DNA from: Aquamicrobium sp. LC103
Lineage (GTDB): Bacteria; Pseudomonadota; Alphaproteobacteria; Rhizobiales; Rhizobiaceae
NCBI RefSeq assembly: GCF_001014615.2
Contig: NZ_LBCQ02000012.1
Location: forward strand, 205,965 to 269,964
Direction of reading: 5' to 3'
DNA length: 64,000 nucleotides
The notes beneath the pieces were generated by a model. It was given only the letters and a program-made list of their open reading frames with translations, ran no database searches and had not been told where the DNA came from. The number at the start of each line of letters is the position of its first letter. The stretch's first letter is position 1. Both the position numbers and the translations under genes were made by a program. Shown piece after piece: positions 33,398-42,457 of the stretch.

Positions 33398-35488
33398 TCA
33401 GGTCCGAGCATCGATCTCGGCGAGCGAGCCGCCCGTATCGGCCAGTTCGCGCAGAAACCGGGTCGGCCGCAATTCCTCTTCTCCGAGCGTCTCGGCCATC
33501 CGGTCGAGGTCGTCGGCCAGTCTTTTCAGACCGTAGGTCTCGGCGTGATGCATCGGCCCGCCTTTGTCGCGCGGCCAACCATATCCGTGGAGGTAGACGA
33601 CGTCGATGTCGCCTGGACGCTCGACCATACCTTCCTCGACGATCCGGAAACCTTCATTGATCAGGGGGAACAGCAATCGCTTGCGTATCTCCTCGCCGCC
33701 GACGCGCCGGCGGGGGACCTTCAGTCGGCCAGCCACGCCGGCAACGATCTCCAGGAGTTCGGGATCGTCGACGCCGGTTCGCACCCCTTCCGGATAGAGA
33801 TAGTAGCCCTTGCCCGTCTTCTGCCCCCAGCGTCCTGCATCGGCGATCGTATCGACCGGCTCCATCCGCTCGCCCCGTGCCTTGCGCAAGCGCCAGGCGA
33901 CGTCGATTCCAGCAAGATCCTGCATCTGGCAAGGTCCCATCCGGAAGCCGAAATTTGTGAGCACGGTATCGATTTCGCGTGGCGAGCAACCCTCGAGCAG
34001 CAGCTTCTGCGTCTGAACCGTGCGCTGCCAGAGCATCCGGTTGCCGACGAAACCGTAGCAGACGCCGACGACGACGGGAATCTTGCCGGTTCTTCGCGCG
34101 ATATCCAGTACGCTCGCCAGCGTCTGCGGCGAAGTCGCCGCGCCTCGGACCACTTCCAGCAGCTTCATCACATTGGCCGGGCTGAAATAATGCATGCCCA
34201 CGACCCGCTCCGGCCGTGCCGTCTCCCGCGCCAATGCATCGATGTCCTGATAGGATGTGTTGGAGGCCAGGATGGCATGGTCCGGCGCCAGCCGCGACAG
34301 TTCCGCGAAGATACGCTTCTTGAGGTCCATATCCTCGTAGACCGCCTCGATGACGAGATCGGCCTCGGCCACGCCTTCGGCAAGATCGGAAAACCAGCGC
34401 AGGCGGGCACGGGCAGTCTCGGCGGCACCGGCGCTCATACGTCCGCGCCCGACGAGATCGCCATAGGTGGTGTTTATGCGAGTCCTGGCCGCATCCAGAC
34501 TTTCCACGGCCGCGTCGACGACACATACGGCGTATCCGGCGTTTGCCAGCGTGATGGCGATGCCGGCGCCCATCGTGCCGGCGCCGATGACCGCCACGGT
34601 ATCAACCGGCCGGCGCGGTGTGTCGCTCTTGACGCCAGGGACATGACGGGCGGCGCGCTCGGCGAGAAACGCGTGGATGCGCGCCTGAGCCACCGGACTC
34701 GTGCGCAGGCGCGTGAAGGCCTCGATTTCGCGAGCGAGAGCCTCGTCAAAGTCGCGATCGAAACTGTCGGCGACTGCCGCGATCGCCGCCTGGGTTGCCG
34801 CTGTGCCGTTAGTTCCAAGCTCCGCAGCCTTGCAGTCGAAAGCCGTTCGCGCCGCTTCGATGTCGGTCATGTCTCCCGAGGGCTGACGATCCCGCGCCCG
34901 TGGCAGAAGCGACCGGGCGAGCAGCCTGTCGACCCAGGCGAATGCATGTCCCAGCAGATCGTCCTCGACCACCGCATCGACAGCGCCGAGCCGCAGCGCC
35001 TCCTCGACTTCCAAATGCCGCCCCGACACGATCATCTCCAGTGCGACCGCTGCGCCGACGAGGCGCGGCAGGCGCTGCGTTCCGCCCGCGCCTGGAATGA
35101 GGCCGAGCGTGGCTTCCGGCAGGCCTACGCGGTTTCCAGCTAAGGCGACGCGGGCATGGCATCCCAGTGCTATCTCGAAACCGCCGCCGAGCGCGGTTCC
35201 CTGCACCGCCGCGACGACGGGTTTGCGCATGCCTTCCACATGGGCGAGGAAATCGCCGATCGTCGGACCCGTGCGCGGCATGTTTATGAGCTTGATGTCG
35301 GCTCCCGCGACGAAGACCTTGCCTGTTCCGGTGAGAACGACACCTCGAATCGCCGGGTCTTCGTCCGCCTTGCGGATCAGTTCGTTGAGCGCGAGCCGCA
35401 CATGTGGCGACAGCGCGTTCACCGGGGGATTGTCGACCCGCAGCACCGCGATGCCGTCGTTTACCTCGTAGACCACACCTTCGGTCAT
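33398..35488 (-). CDS. Bifunctional enoyl-CoA hydratase/3-hydroxyacyl-CoA dehydrogenase (FadJ/FadB-like)
   Basis: A 696-residue fusion. The N-terminal crotonase domain (1-190) has the oxyanion-hole VFVAGADIK and both glutamates of the hydratase site (Glu105 in GGGFEIALG, Glu125 in [16 protein letters not shown]). The NAD domain starts at about 297 ([20 protein letters not shown]) with the catalytic His in [17 protein letters not shown]. Two 3HCDH C-terminal repeats follow. It hydrates a trans-2-enoyl-CoA and oxidises the product to 3-oxoacyl-CoA for the next-gene thiolase, 14 bp downstream. Its length is typical of peroxisomal-type multifunctional enzymes. Confidence 0.93.
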   Translation of the reverse strand: MTEGVVYEVNDGIAVLRVDNPPVNALSPHVRLALNELIRKADEDPAIRGVVLTGTGKVFVAGADIKLINMPRTGPTIGDFLAHVEGMRKPVVAAVQGTALGGGFEIALGCHARVALAGNRVGLPEATLGLIPGAGGTQRLPRLVGAAVALEMIVSGRHLEVEEALRLGAVDAVVEDDLLGHAFAWVDRLLARSLLPRARDRQPSGDMTDIEAARTAFDCKAAELGTNGTAATQAAIAAVADSFDRDFDEALAREIEAFTRLRTSPVAQARIHAFLAERAARHVPGVKSDTPRRPVDTVAVIGAGTMGAGIAITLANAGYAVCVVDAAVESLDAARTRINTTYGDLVGRGRMSAGAAETARARLRWFSDLAEGVAEADLVIEAVYEDMDLKKRIFAELSRLAPDHAILASNTSYQDIDALARETARPERVVGMHYFSPANVMKLLEVVRGAATSPQTLASVLDIARRTGKIPVVVGVCYGFVGNRMLWQRTVQTQKLLLEGCSPREIDTVLTNFGFRMGPCQMQDLAGIDVAWRLRKARGERMEPVDTIADAGRWGQKTGKGYYLYPEGVRTGVDDPELLEIVAGVAGRLKVPRRRVGGEEIRKRLLFPLINEGFRIVEEGMVERPGDIDVVYLHGYGWPRDKGGPMHHAETYGLKRLADDLDRMAETLGEEELRPTRFLRELADTGGSLAEIDART

Positions 35489-35513
35489 GCCGTTCCTCCT
35501 TCCGAAATGCTTC

Positions 35514-36641
35514 TCAAGCCGCTTGTTGCAAGGCCGGCAGCGAATGACGGATGCGCTGGCGGTGGAGGACGGGAGCTCCTAGCCAGGCGTTGAGCTGCAT
35601 GATGCGCTTGACGTAGAGGCTGACGTCGCATTCGTGGGTGTAGCCGATGGCACCGTGAAGCTGGATCGCCTGCCGCGCCGCAAGAAAAGCCGCGTCGCCG
35701 CACCGGCTCTTGCAGCCGGCTACACGCGCCGCCCTGGCTTCCCCATCCGAGAAGAACCGGGCAGCGCTCGCCAGCACGGAATTCGCCAGCTCGATCCGGA
35801 CGAAGAGATCTGTCGCGACGAACTGCAGCGCCTGATTGGCGCCGATCGGACGGCCGAACTGCTTGCGTTCGCGCAGATAGCCGAGGGTCATCTCGAACAC
35901 CGCCTCGGCCGCGCCCACCAGCTCCGCCGAAACCGCCAGTCGCGCGAGGTCGAGGATGATGTCGAGGCAGCCTGCGCCGCGCTCGGGTCCGCAAATCACC
36001 GCGTCGTCCGTCAGCACGGCACCGTCCAGGATGACGGTCGCGAATTCGGTCTTGTCCACTCCAGTACCGGCGTGGACGGTCATCGAAGGTGCGCCGGCCG
36101 GTATCCAGCCGAGCACCACGCCCTCCGAAGTCCCCGCGGCGACGACGATCGCGTCGGCCTGGCTCGCCCAGGGCACGAAACGTAGGGTTCCGTCGATCGT
36201 CCACCCTCCGACGATTCGACGCGCCCGCGCACCGCAATGCTCGGCGTCGATGGCGCCTCCCTTCCCTTGCCAGGCCAGAGTTGCAACGATTTCTCCCGCG
36301 CAGAGCTGCTCCAGCCGGGCGGCGAAGGCTGGATTGCCTGCCTCGGCCAGGATGCCCGCCGCCAGAACGCCGCTTGCCAGCACCGGCTCGGGAAGGACCT
36401 TCCGGCCCAATTCCCGGTGCAGCGCGACGAGGTCGCCAGCGTCCAGCTCGCCCTCGGACGAGAACATCATGCCCAGCCAGCCGAGTTCGGCCATTTTCCG
36501 AAAGAATTCGCGATCGAACATGCGGGTCTCGGCCAAGGCGCGGATATCGGCCAGCGGGCGCGCCGCGAGGAATTCGGCCGCGTTGGCCCGCAGGATTCGC
36601 CGGTGCTCGGGCTCGTGGGTGGTGACCGCCTTGGCAAACAT
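35514..36641 (-). CDS. Acyl-CoA dehydrogenase
   Basis: A 375-residue FAD acyl-CoA dehydrogenase of the divergent FadE-like subgroup found in branched-acid, sterol and cyclic-acid clusters. The N-terminal helical domain (RRILRANAAEFLAARPLADI), middle beta domain and C-terminal domain are present, with GAIGYTHECDVSLYVKRIMQ carrying a candidate catalytic Glu. GGGGAGAG precedes ATG 36641. It is the first gene of the minus-strand operon that continues into the FadJ-like fusion, thiolase and DUF35, and stands behind the 30-bp repeated motif. Confidence 0.9.
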   Translation of the reverse strand: MFAKAVTTHEPEHRRILRANAAEFLAARPLADIRALAETRMFDREFFRKMAELGWLGMMFSSEGELDAGDLVALHRELGRKVLPEPVLASGVLAAGILAEAGNPAFAARLEQLCAGEIVATLAWQGKGGAIDAEHCGARARRIVGGWTIDGTLRFVPWASQADAIVVAAGTSEGVVLGWIPAGAPSMTVHAGTGVDKTEFATVILDGAVLTDDAVICGPERGAGCLDIILDLARLAVSAELVGAAEAVFEMTLGYLRERKQFGRPIGANQALQFVATDLFVRIELANSVLASAARFFSDGEARAARVAGCKSRCGDAAFLAARQAIQLHGAIGYTHECDVSLYVKRIMQLNAWLGAPVLHRQRIRHSLPALQQAA

Positions 36642-36694
36642 TCGCTCTCCCCTTCTGCAAGTCGCAAATCCTATTGCACGCGCGCTTCAGATGG

Positions 36695-36724
36695 TCAAGA
36701 ATACGAATAGTGTTTTAATATGTG
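36695..36724. promoter_or_regulatory. 30-bp motif, copy A, in the divergent ACAD/SDR promoter region
   Basis: TCAAGAATACGAATAGTGTT continues to 36724. The same motif occurs at 42343-42372 with 22 of 30 bases identical, including the first nine. Both copies lie in divergent promoter gaps of the same CoA-thioester catabolon, so they are likely operators of the IclR regulator encoded at 38420-39211. This copy ends 20 bp before the SDR start and just before its AAGGAGG ribosome site. Confidence 0.55.
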
Positions 36725-36744
36725 AATAAACAAGGAGGAAGGCC

Positions 36745-37545
36745 ATGGCCCATTACGACTATGCCGGGACATCGGTATTCGTCGCGGGAGGGACGAGCGG
36801 CATCAATCTGGGCATCGCCGACGCCTTTGCCCGGGCGGGCGCCAAGGTGGCGGTGATGAGCCGCAGCACGGAACGCGTCGATGCCGCCGTCCGGCAGCTC
36901 TCGCGCCATGGCCGCAAAACACTGGGGCATGCGGGAGACGTGCGAGACATCGATCAGGTGCGGGCCGCCATGCAGGTCGCGCATGATGCGCATGGCCCGT
37001 TCGACGTTCTCGTCTCCGGCGCCGCCGGCAATTTCCTGTGCCCGGCGCTCGACCTGTCGCCAAACGGGTTCAAGGTCGTCATCGACATCGACCTCATCGG
37101 GACGTTCCATGTCATGCGCGCGGGCTTCGATTTCGCGCGCCGGCCGGGTGCCTCCTTCATCAATATTTCCGCGCCGCAATCCGTGTCCCCTGCCCCCATG
37201 CAGGTGCATGTCTGCGCAGCCAAGGCCGGGCTCGACCAGATCATGCGGGTTCTTGCACTGGAATGGGGCGAGCACGGCGTACGCGTCAATTCGATCATGC
37301 CCGGACCGATCGAGGGAACGGAAGGGTTGAGCCGGCTGCTGACGGAGACGGAGCGGCCGCAATTCGAAAGCCGGGTTCCCATGCGGCGCGTGGGACAAAA
37401 GGAGGACGTTGCCAACATGGCGCTTTTCCTCGGCTCGCCGTTGGCGAGCTACGTCACCGGCGCGCTGATCCCCGTCGATGGCGGAGTCTCGCTTCTCGGT
37501 GGCCGCAACTATGCGGGCACGCCCGCGCCGACCCCCCGCGATTGA
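36745..37545 (+). CDS. 2,4-dienoyl-CoA reductase-like SDR
   Basis: A 266-residue SDR resembling the mammalian/peroxisomal 2,4-dienoyl-CoA reductase branch rather than ordinary SDRs. The cofactor loop is VAGGTSGINLG. The usual YxxxK is absent: the region reads MQVHVCAAKAGLDQIMRVLA, and the reductase hallmark GPIEGTEGLSRLL follows, as expected for this branch. It would use NADPH to reduce a conjugated dienoyl-CoA so that unsaturated substrates can enter the hydratase/dehydrogenase steps. AAGGAGG precedes the ATG. It heads a plus-strand operon with an enoyl-CoA hydratase and an IclR gene. Confidence 0.8.
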   Translation: MAHYDYAGTSVFVAGGTSGINLGIADAFARAGAKVAVMSRSTERVDAAVRQLSRHGRKTLGHAGDVRDIDQVRAAMQVAHDAHGPFDVLVSGAAGNFLCPALDLSPNGFKVVIDIDLIGTFHVMRAGFDFARRPGASFINISAPQSVSPAPMQVHVCAAKAGLDQIMRVLALEWGEHGVRVNSIMPGPIEGTEGLSRLLTETERPQFESRVPMRRVGQKEDVANMALFLGSPLASYVTGALIPVDGGVSLLGGRNYAGTPAPTPRD

Positions 37546-37581
37546 AAAACTCCAGCATAGATAGACGAGAAGGATCGAGAA

Positions 37582-38364
37582 ATGACCGAACAGGTTGTCA
37601 CCCGCGAACTGCGCGACGGAGTCGCGATCTGGCATATGAACCTGCCGCACCTGCGCAATCCGTTGTCGAGCGAGTTGAAGGCCGCCTTCGCCGAAGGCAT
37701 CGCCGACTTCGCCAAGGATGGCGAACAACGCGTTCTGGTCATCACCGGCAGAGACGGCGCATTCTGCGCCGGCGGGGACCTGCGCACGATGGACAGCACG
37801 CCGGGAACCGTGGCCACGCGCCAGCGCATGCAGGTCTCCCATGCCTTCGTCCGCGGCTTCGCACGGGTCGAGAAGCCGATCATCATGGCGGTCAACGGCG
37901 CCGCGGTCGGCGCCGGCGCCTCGCTGGCCATGCTGGGCGACGTCGTCATCGCTTCCGAATCGGCCTATTTCGCCGCCGGGTTTCCCCGTGTCGGCGTATT
38001 GCCGGATCTCGGCCTGCTCTGGACGTTGCCGCGCGCCATCGGCTTGATTCGGGCCAAGGACTTCGTGCTGAGCAACCGCACCTACAAGGCCCGCGAGGCG
38101 CTGGAGATCGGCATGATCAGCCGCGTGCTGCCGGATGAAGGCTTCCTCGACCAGGTGGTGGAGCTTGCCGCTTCCATCGCGCGGGGACCGGCTGTATCAC
38201 TCGGCATGTCCAAGCTGCTCATGGATCTCGGCCTGGACGACACTCTTGACGCCTACCTGCTTCGCGAGGAAATGGCACAGGCTGTCGTATTCGGCACTGA
38301 AGACTTCCGCGAGGGCACGCTCGCATTCCGCGAGAAGCGCAAGCCGGCGTTCAGGGGACGGTGA
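37582..38364 (+). CDS. Enoyl-CoA hydratase/isomerase family protein
   Basis: A 260-residue crotonase-fold protein. The oxyanion-hole segments are FCAGGDLRTMDS and NGAAVGAGASLAMLGD. The second hydratase Glu position reads FPRVGVLPDLGLLW, with no Glu where classical hydratases have one, so isomerase or another crotonase activity is possible. It lies 36 bp after the SDR and 55 bp before the IclR gene. It probably processes an unsaturated acyl-CoA intermediate of the same pathway. Confidence 0.87.
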   Translation: MTEQVVTRELRDGVAIWHMNLPHLRNPLSSELKAAFAEGIADFAKDGEQRVLVITGRDGAFCAGGDLRTMDSTPGTVATRQRMQVSHAFVRGFARVEKPIIMAVNGAAVGAGASLAMLGDVVIASESAYFAAGFPRVGVLPDLGLLWTLPRAIGLIRAKDFVLSNRTYKAREALEIGMISRVLPDEGFLDQVVELAASIARGPAVSLGMSKLLMDLGLDDTLDAYLLREEMAQAVVFGTEDFREGTLAFREKRKPAFRGR

Positions 38365-38419
38365 CGAAATACGTGCAGACAGGCCTTGCAGAAAGACAGC
38401 CACGAAAGCCGGGAACGGA

Positions 38420-39211
38420 ATGAACGAGAAACAAGCCACTCATCACGCCACACCCCGCTCGGCCGATCGGCTGCTGGCCATATTGGAGATGCTTGCCGAG
38501 GACGAGCGCGGTTGCACCCTCGCCGCCTTGAGCAAGCGCATGGGGACCCCCAAGAGCAGTGTCCTCAACCTCATGCGCGCGCTCACGCAGGCAGGCTATG
38601 TCGATCATGTCGAGGGCGTTTACCGGCTGGGAGGGCGCGCTTTCCGGCTGGCCTCGGCGATCGTCGCGCGCAGGCGCTTTCCAGAGGCTGCCCTGCCGAT
38701 CCTGCGGCGCCTGGCGGAGACCACCTCAGAGACGGCGATGATCTGCGAGATGGCCCCCGGAGGCGACGAGTTCGTCTACATCGCGAAGGCGGAATCGACG
38801 CAGGCGCTGCGCTTCGCCGCAACCGTGGGTGACCGGCGTCCGCTCTACGCGACGGCGGGAGGGCTGGTGCTGCTCGCCTATTTGCCCAAGCGTTTCGTGG
38901 ACGACTATCTGAGCCGCACGACGTTCAGCAAACTCACGCCTTACACCAAGACGAAGCGTGCGGACATCGAGACCATGCTGCAGGAAGTCCGCGAACGCGG
39001 CTACGCGTTGACCACAGCCGGTTCGACGCTTGGCCTCACGGGGATCGCCGCGCCGATCTTCGGCACCGGCGGGCTGGTCGGTGGCGTCGTGCTCGGCATC
39101 CCGACGGAGCGTTACCAGCTTCACAGCCAGGAACTGATCGCGGAGACCTGCGCGGCGGCGCGGGATATCTCGGAAGTTCTGGGCCAGATCAGCCAGACAC
39201 AATCCGTCTGA
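38420..39211 (+). CDS. IclR family transcriptional regulator of the CoA-thioester catabolon
   Basis: A 263-residue IclR protein. The winged helix is at about 12-75 (ADRLLAILEMLAEDERGCTL, then MGTPKSSVLNLMRALTQAGY) and the effector domain follows (DRRPLYATAGGLVLLAYLP, STLGLTGIAAPIFGTGGLVG). ATG 38420 is used because the conserved domain begins soon after; the open frame extends back over the hydratase gene. It is third in the SDR operon and probably binds the repeated 30-bp motif before its own operon and before the second divergent pair at 42.3 kb. Confidence 0.92.
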   Translation: MNEKQATHHATPRSADRLLAILEMLAEDERGCTLAALSKRMGTPKSSVLNLMRALTQAGYVDHVEGVYRLGGRAFRLASAIVARRRFPEAALPILRRLAETTSETAMICEMAPGGDEFVYIAKAESTQALRFAATVGDRRPLYATAGGLVLLAYLPKRFVDDYLSRTTFSKLTPYTKTKRADIETMLQEVRERGYALTTAGSTLGLTGIAAPIFGTGGLVGGVVLGIPTERYQLHSQELIAETCAAARDISEVLGQISQTQSV

Positions 39212-39216
39212 AAAGC

Positions 39217-39253
39217 GACGGGCGCCGCGCCGTCGGCGCCCCCGTCCCGTTTT
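39217..39253. terminator. Bidirectional terminator between the IclR gene and the TRAP operon
   Basis: GACGG-GCGCCG pairs with CGGCGC-CC-CCGTC, a long GC stem with a small bulge, followed by CCGTTTTC on the plus strand and CTTTTC on the minus strand. It fills the 42-bp gap between convergent genes, so it can end both transcripts. Confidence 0.65.
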
Positions 39254-40558
39254 CTACATCCGGCTCGGCAGCATCAGAACGATCTGCGGGAAGGCCGTCA
39301 GCAGCAGCACGACGACGATCTCCGCCGCGATGAACCAGGTCAGGCCGCGAAAGATCGTCCCGAGACTGATGCTGTCGCCGACGATCCCCTTCACGACGAA
39401 GGCGTTCAGTCCGACCGGCGGGGTGATCAGTCCGATCTCGATGAACTTGACGACCATGATGCCCATCCAGACCTTGTCGTAACCGGCGGATTCGAAGAAG
39501 GGCAGGAAGATCGGCACCGTCAGAAGCAGGAGCCCGAGCGGATCGAGAAACATGCCGAGGATCAAATAGACCGTCGCGACGAAGAGCAGCAGCAGCGCCG
39601 GACTGAACGCCATCGTTTCGGCAAGTCCTGCCATGTATTGCGGCAGGCCGCAGAAGGTCAGGAAACGGCTGAAGAAGATCGCCCCGAACGATATGAACAG
39701 GATCGAGGAGGTGCTCTTCAGGGCCTCCACGACCGAAGAGCTGATCACGCCCATGGTCAGCGTCCGGTTGACCGCCGCCATCGCGAGCGCCGCGAGCGCG
39801 CCCACGGCCGCCGCCTCGGTGGTGGTGGCAAGCCCTGTGTAGAGCGAGACGATGACGATCAGGATCAGGATGGGAAGCTGCCAGATTTCGGTCAGTACCT
39901 TGAAGCGCTCGCCCCAGGTCACTTTCTCGATGAGCGGGGGCGCGAGCTTCGGGTTCCATGAACAGCGCGCAACGATCATGATGGCATAGACGACCGCCGT
40001 GAGGATGCCGGGCAGGATGCCGGCGATGAACAGCTTGCCGATCGAGGTCTCCGTCATCATGCCGAAGATGATCAGCATGATGCTCGGCGGAATCAGCGAG
40101 CCGAGCGTGCCGGCGGCCGCGACCACGCCCGTGGCGAGGCCCGGATCGTAATCGTAGCGGCGCATTTCCGGGATGGTGAGGCGGCCCATGGATGCAGCCG
40201 TCGCCATGCTCGAGCCGGAAGCGGCCGCGAAGCCCGCGCATCCGAAATTGGTGGCGACCGCCAACCCTCCCGGAAGCCGCGAGAACCAGAGCCGCATCGC
40301 CCGGAAGAGGCTGGTGGTCAGGCCGGAGTAATAGGCGATCGCCCCCATCAGCAGGAACATGGGGACGGACGACAGTTCCCACTTCGCGACGAAGGCATAG
40401 GGCATGCTGCGCGCCGCGCCGTAAACGGCATCGAAGCCGCGCACGAGGCCGATACCGACGAGCGACACCGCTCCCAGCGCGACGGCGATGGGCACACGCA
40501 GCGCCAGCAGAACGAGCAGCACGACGATTCCGGAGAATCCGATCATCAAAGGTGTCAT
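39254..40558 (-). CDS. TRAP transporter large permease (DctM)
   Basis: A 434-residue DctM/SiaM-type membrane protein with about 12 hydrophobic segments. Family features are an N-terminal LRVPIAVALGAVSLVGIG, SMATAASMGRLTIPEMRRYDYDPGLA, and IPPSIMLIIFGMMTETSIG. It is the sodium-coupled transport subunit of a tripartite carboxylate importer with the two upstream genes. The gene stops immediately next to a bidirectional terminator. Confidence 0.94.
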   Translation of the reverse strand: MTPLMIGFSGIVVLLVLLALRVPIAVALGAVSLVGIGLVRGFDAVYGAARSMPYAFVAKWELSSVPMFLLMGAIAYYSGLTTSLFRAMRLWFSRLPGGLAVATNFGCAGFAAASGSSMATAASMGRLTIPEMRRYDYDPGLATGVVAAAGTLGSLIPPSIMLIIFGMMTETSIGKLFIAGILPGILTAVVYAIMIVARCSWNPKLAPPLIEKVTWGERFKVLTEIWQLPILILIVIVSLYTGLATTTEAAAVGALAALAMAAVNRTLTMGVISSSVVEALKSTSSILFISFGAIFFSRFLTFCGLPQYMAGLAETMAFSPALLLLFVATVYLILGMFLDPLGLLLLTVPIFLPFFESAGYDKVWMGIMVVKFIEIGLITPPVGLNAFVVKGIVGDSISLGTIFRGLTWFIAAEIVVVLLLTAFPQIVLMLPSRM

Positions 40559-40573
40559 TTTTCAGGCTCCGGA

Positions 40574-41113
40574 TCAGTGGGCCGCGGGATCGGGCGGAGG
40601 CAGGCGGAAGCCCGAACGGAAACTCTCGGCGAGCTGTGCGAGGATTACGAGGCACATGGCGGCAAGGCCGAGGGGCACCAGAAGGCGGGTCGGCCACAGC
40701 GGAAAATCGGTCTGGATGACCGTGACGACCTCGTTGCGCGTGAACGAGCGTACGGTCTCCTGCCAGCCCCACCACCCGATGAACGCGACATAGGCGAGCG
40801 TGAAGAGCTGCGCGCCCCGGTCCACCCAAAGGCTGACCTTCGGTGGCATCAGTTGCGAGATGACTTCCACGATCACATGCCCCCGCTCTTCCTGGACGCG
40901 CCCGAGCGGCAGGAACACGACCGCCACCATGTAAAAATAGGTGACGTATTCGAGTGTGCCGACGATCGGCGTGCCCAGCAGGCGCCGGCTCAGAACGTCG
41001 GCGCAGATGTGCAGCATCATGGCGATCATCGCGATGATCCCTGCAATCATCAGCAGGGAGGTGCCCGCCCGGACGGGGCCGGACGGTACCTTTTGTTCGG
41101 CTATCGTGGTCAT
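40574..41113 (-). CDS. TRAP transporter small permease (DctQ)
   Basis: A 179-residue protein with four membrane helices, of which LLMIAGIIAMIAMMLHICAD (about 20-39) is the first, and the DctQ pattern RRLLGTPIVGTLEYVTYFYM. It links the binding protein to the DctM channel. It is 15 bp upstream of dctM and 6 bp downstream of the binding-protein gene. Confidence 0.92.
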   Translation of the reverse strand: MTTIAEQKVPSGPVRAGTSLLMIAGIIAMIAMMLHICADVLSRRLLGTPIVGTLEYVTYFYMVAVVFLPLGRVQEERGHVIVEVISQLMPPKVSLWVDRGAQLFTLAYVAFIGWWGWQETVRSFTRNEVVTVIQTDFPLWPTRLLVPLGLAAMCLVILAQLAESFRSGFRLPPPDPAAH

Positions 41114-41119
41114 GGCCGC

Positions 41120-42220
41120 TCAGTCGATCTTGTCGTAGATTTCGGTCTTCAGGGCGGTCGCGTATTTGCTCCAGTCATCGCCCGTCTGCGTCATTACGCC
41201 GTCCCACTTCGTTATAAGCTCCTGAAATTTGGCGAACAGCGCCTCGGGCTCCTCGACGCCCCGGCTTCCGGCGAGTTCGCCGATGCGCTTGAGTTCGTCA
41301 TGCTTGAAAGTTTCGAGGGCCTTGACGAGCGCCGGATCGGGCTCGGCAAAGACGACGCCGGCGTCTGTCGCCACCTTGCGTGCATGCGCGTCCTCCGCGA
41401 TCGCGCCTTCGGTCAGATTGGCCATGGCCTGCGGGATGTTGCCGATGAAGGCTTTCTTCTCCTCGTCGGAGAGCCCTTCCCATACCGAGCTGTTCAGATT
41501 GAACACATGGGCGCCGTGGAAGGTGCCGATCGGCAGGTCGACGACATATTTGGCGACCTCGTAGAGCGAATAATTGGTCAGCGCCGGTACGTTGATCAGC
41601 GTGCAATCCACCTGTCCGCGCTGCAACGCCTCATACTGTTCGCCCGAGGTGATGTTGACGGGCGTCGCGCCGATCGAGGTCGCGAACACCGCCCAGGCGC
41701 CCGTGGCGCGGATGCGCGCGCCCTTCAGCGATTCGAGCGTCTCGAACGGCTTGTTGCAGATCAGATGATAGGGCGAGCTGGCGTAGACGGCCATGATCTT
41801 GAGATTGTTGTCCTCGCCTTCCTTCAGGCAGGACGGACAATTGAGAAGCTGCATCTCGTTGATTGCGGCCGTCATCACGGCCGCATCGGACCCCAACATC
41901 GCGAGCTCCGTAAGGATCGTGCTCGTCTTCAGGTCGTTCGGGGTATAAAAATCGACGATCGTCGACATGTCGATCAGCCCGTCGCGGATCCCCTGCAGAG
42001 AGTCGCGTCCGCTGACCAGCGTGCCGTCGGCCGCGAGCTCGAAGGTCAGCGAGCCGCCCGTATCCTTCTCGACCGCACGCATCCACGGGATGACGCTGGC
42101 AACGTTCGTCGCATGTCGCGCGGAGAGGTAAGTTCCGTAGGTAAGCGTCTTCGCCTCGGCAATCATCGGAGCCAGGGCGACAGCCGCGCCAGCGGCAGCA
42201 ATGCGGATCGCATGTTTCAT
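41120..42220 (-). CDS. TRAP transporter substrate-binding protein (DctP family)
   Basis: A 366-residue periplasmic DctP-type receptor with a signal peptide (AIRIAAAGAAVALAPMIAEA). The family arrangement is visible: GRDSLQGIRDGLIDMSTIVD, KPFETLESLKGARIRATG and QRGQVDCTLINVPALTNYSL. The Arg in RATG normally binds the ligand carboxylate. GGGAGGAACAAC precedes ATG 42220. It probably brings in the organic acid that is then activated by the divergent ADP-forming ligase and degraded by the surrounding acyl-CoA enzymes. Confidence 0.92.
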   Translation of the reverse strand: MKHAIRIAAAGAAVALAPMIAEAKTLTYGTYLSARHATNVASVIPWMRAVEKDTGGSLTFELAADGTLVSGRDSLQGIRDGLIDMSTIVDFYTPNDLKTSTILTELAMLGSDAAVMTAAINEMQLLNCPSCLKEGEDNNLKIMAVYASSPYHLICNKPFETLESLKGARIRATGAWAVFATSIGATPVNITSGEQYEALQRGQVDCTLINVPALTNYSLYEVAKYVVDLPIGTFHGAHVFNLNSSVWEGLSDEEKKAFIGNIPQAMANLTEGAIAEDAHARKVATDAGVVFAEPDPALVKALETFKHDELKRIGELAGSRGVEEPEALFAKFQELITKWDGVMTQTGDDWSKYATALKTEIYDKID

Positions 42221-42342
42221 GTTGTTCCTCCCGAAAACACGCCGCGCCATTAGGGGGCGGATCGTGCAAATCTCCCAAATCCGGCACCGAAAAGGTCCCT
42301 CCCGGTCGGGTGCAATATGCGTAGCAGGCGGCACCCTATCGT

Positions 42343-42372
42343 TCAAGAATAAAAATGATGTTCTGATAATTG
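42343..42372. promoter_or_regulatory. 30-bp motif, copy B, in the divergent TRAP/ACAD promoter region
   Basis: TCAAGAATAAAAATGATGTT continues to 42372 and matches copy A (36695-36724) at 22 of 30 positions. An imperfect dyad TCAAGAAT...ATGTTCTGA is visible within it. It sits 123 bp upstream of the TRAP receptor gene and 86 bp upstream of the divergent acyl-CoA dehydrogenase, so one regulator could control both. Confidence 0.55.
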
Positions 42373-42457
42373 ACCGATTGAAAGGCGCCAGCTACGCTCT
42401 TCATGTTCCGCGCGAGAGAACCCGTTGGGCGCGGGAACGAGGGGAGAGCATGCCGAC

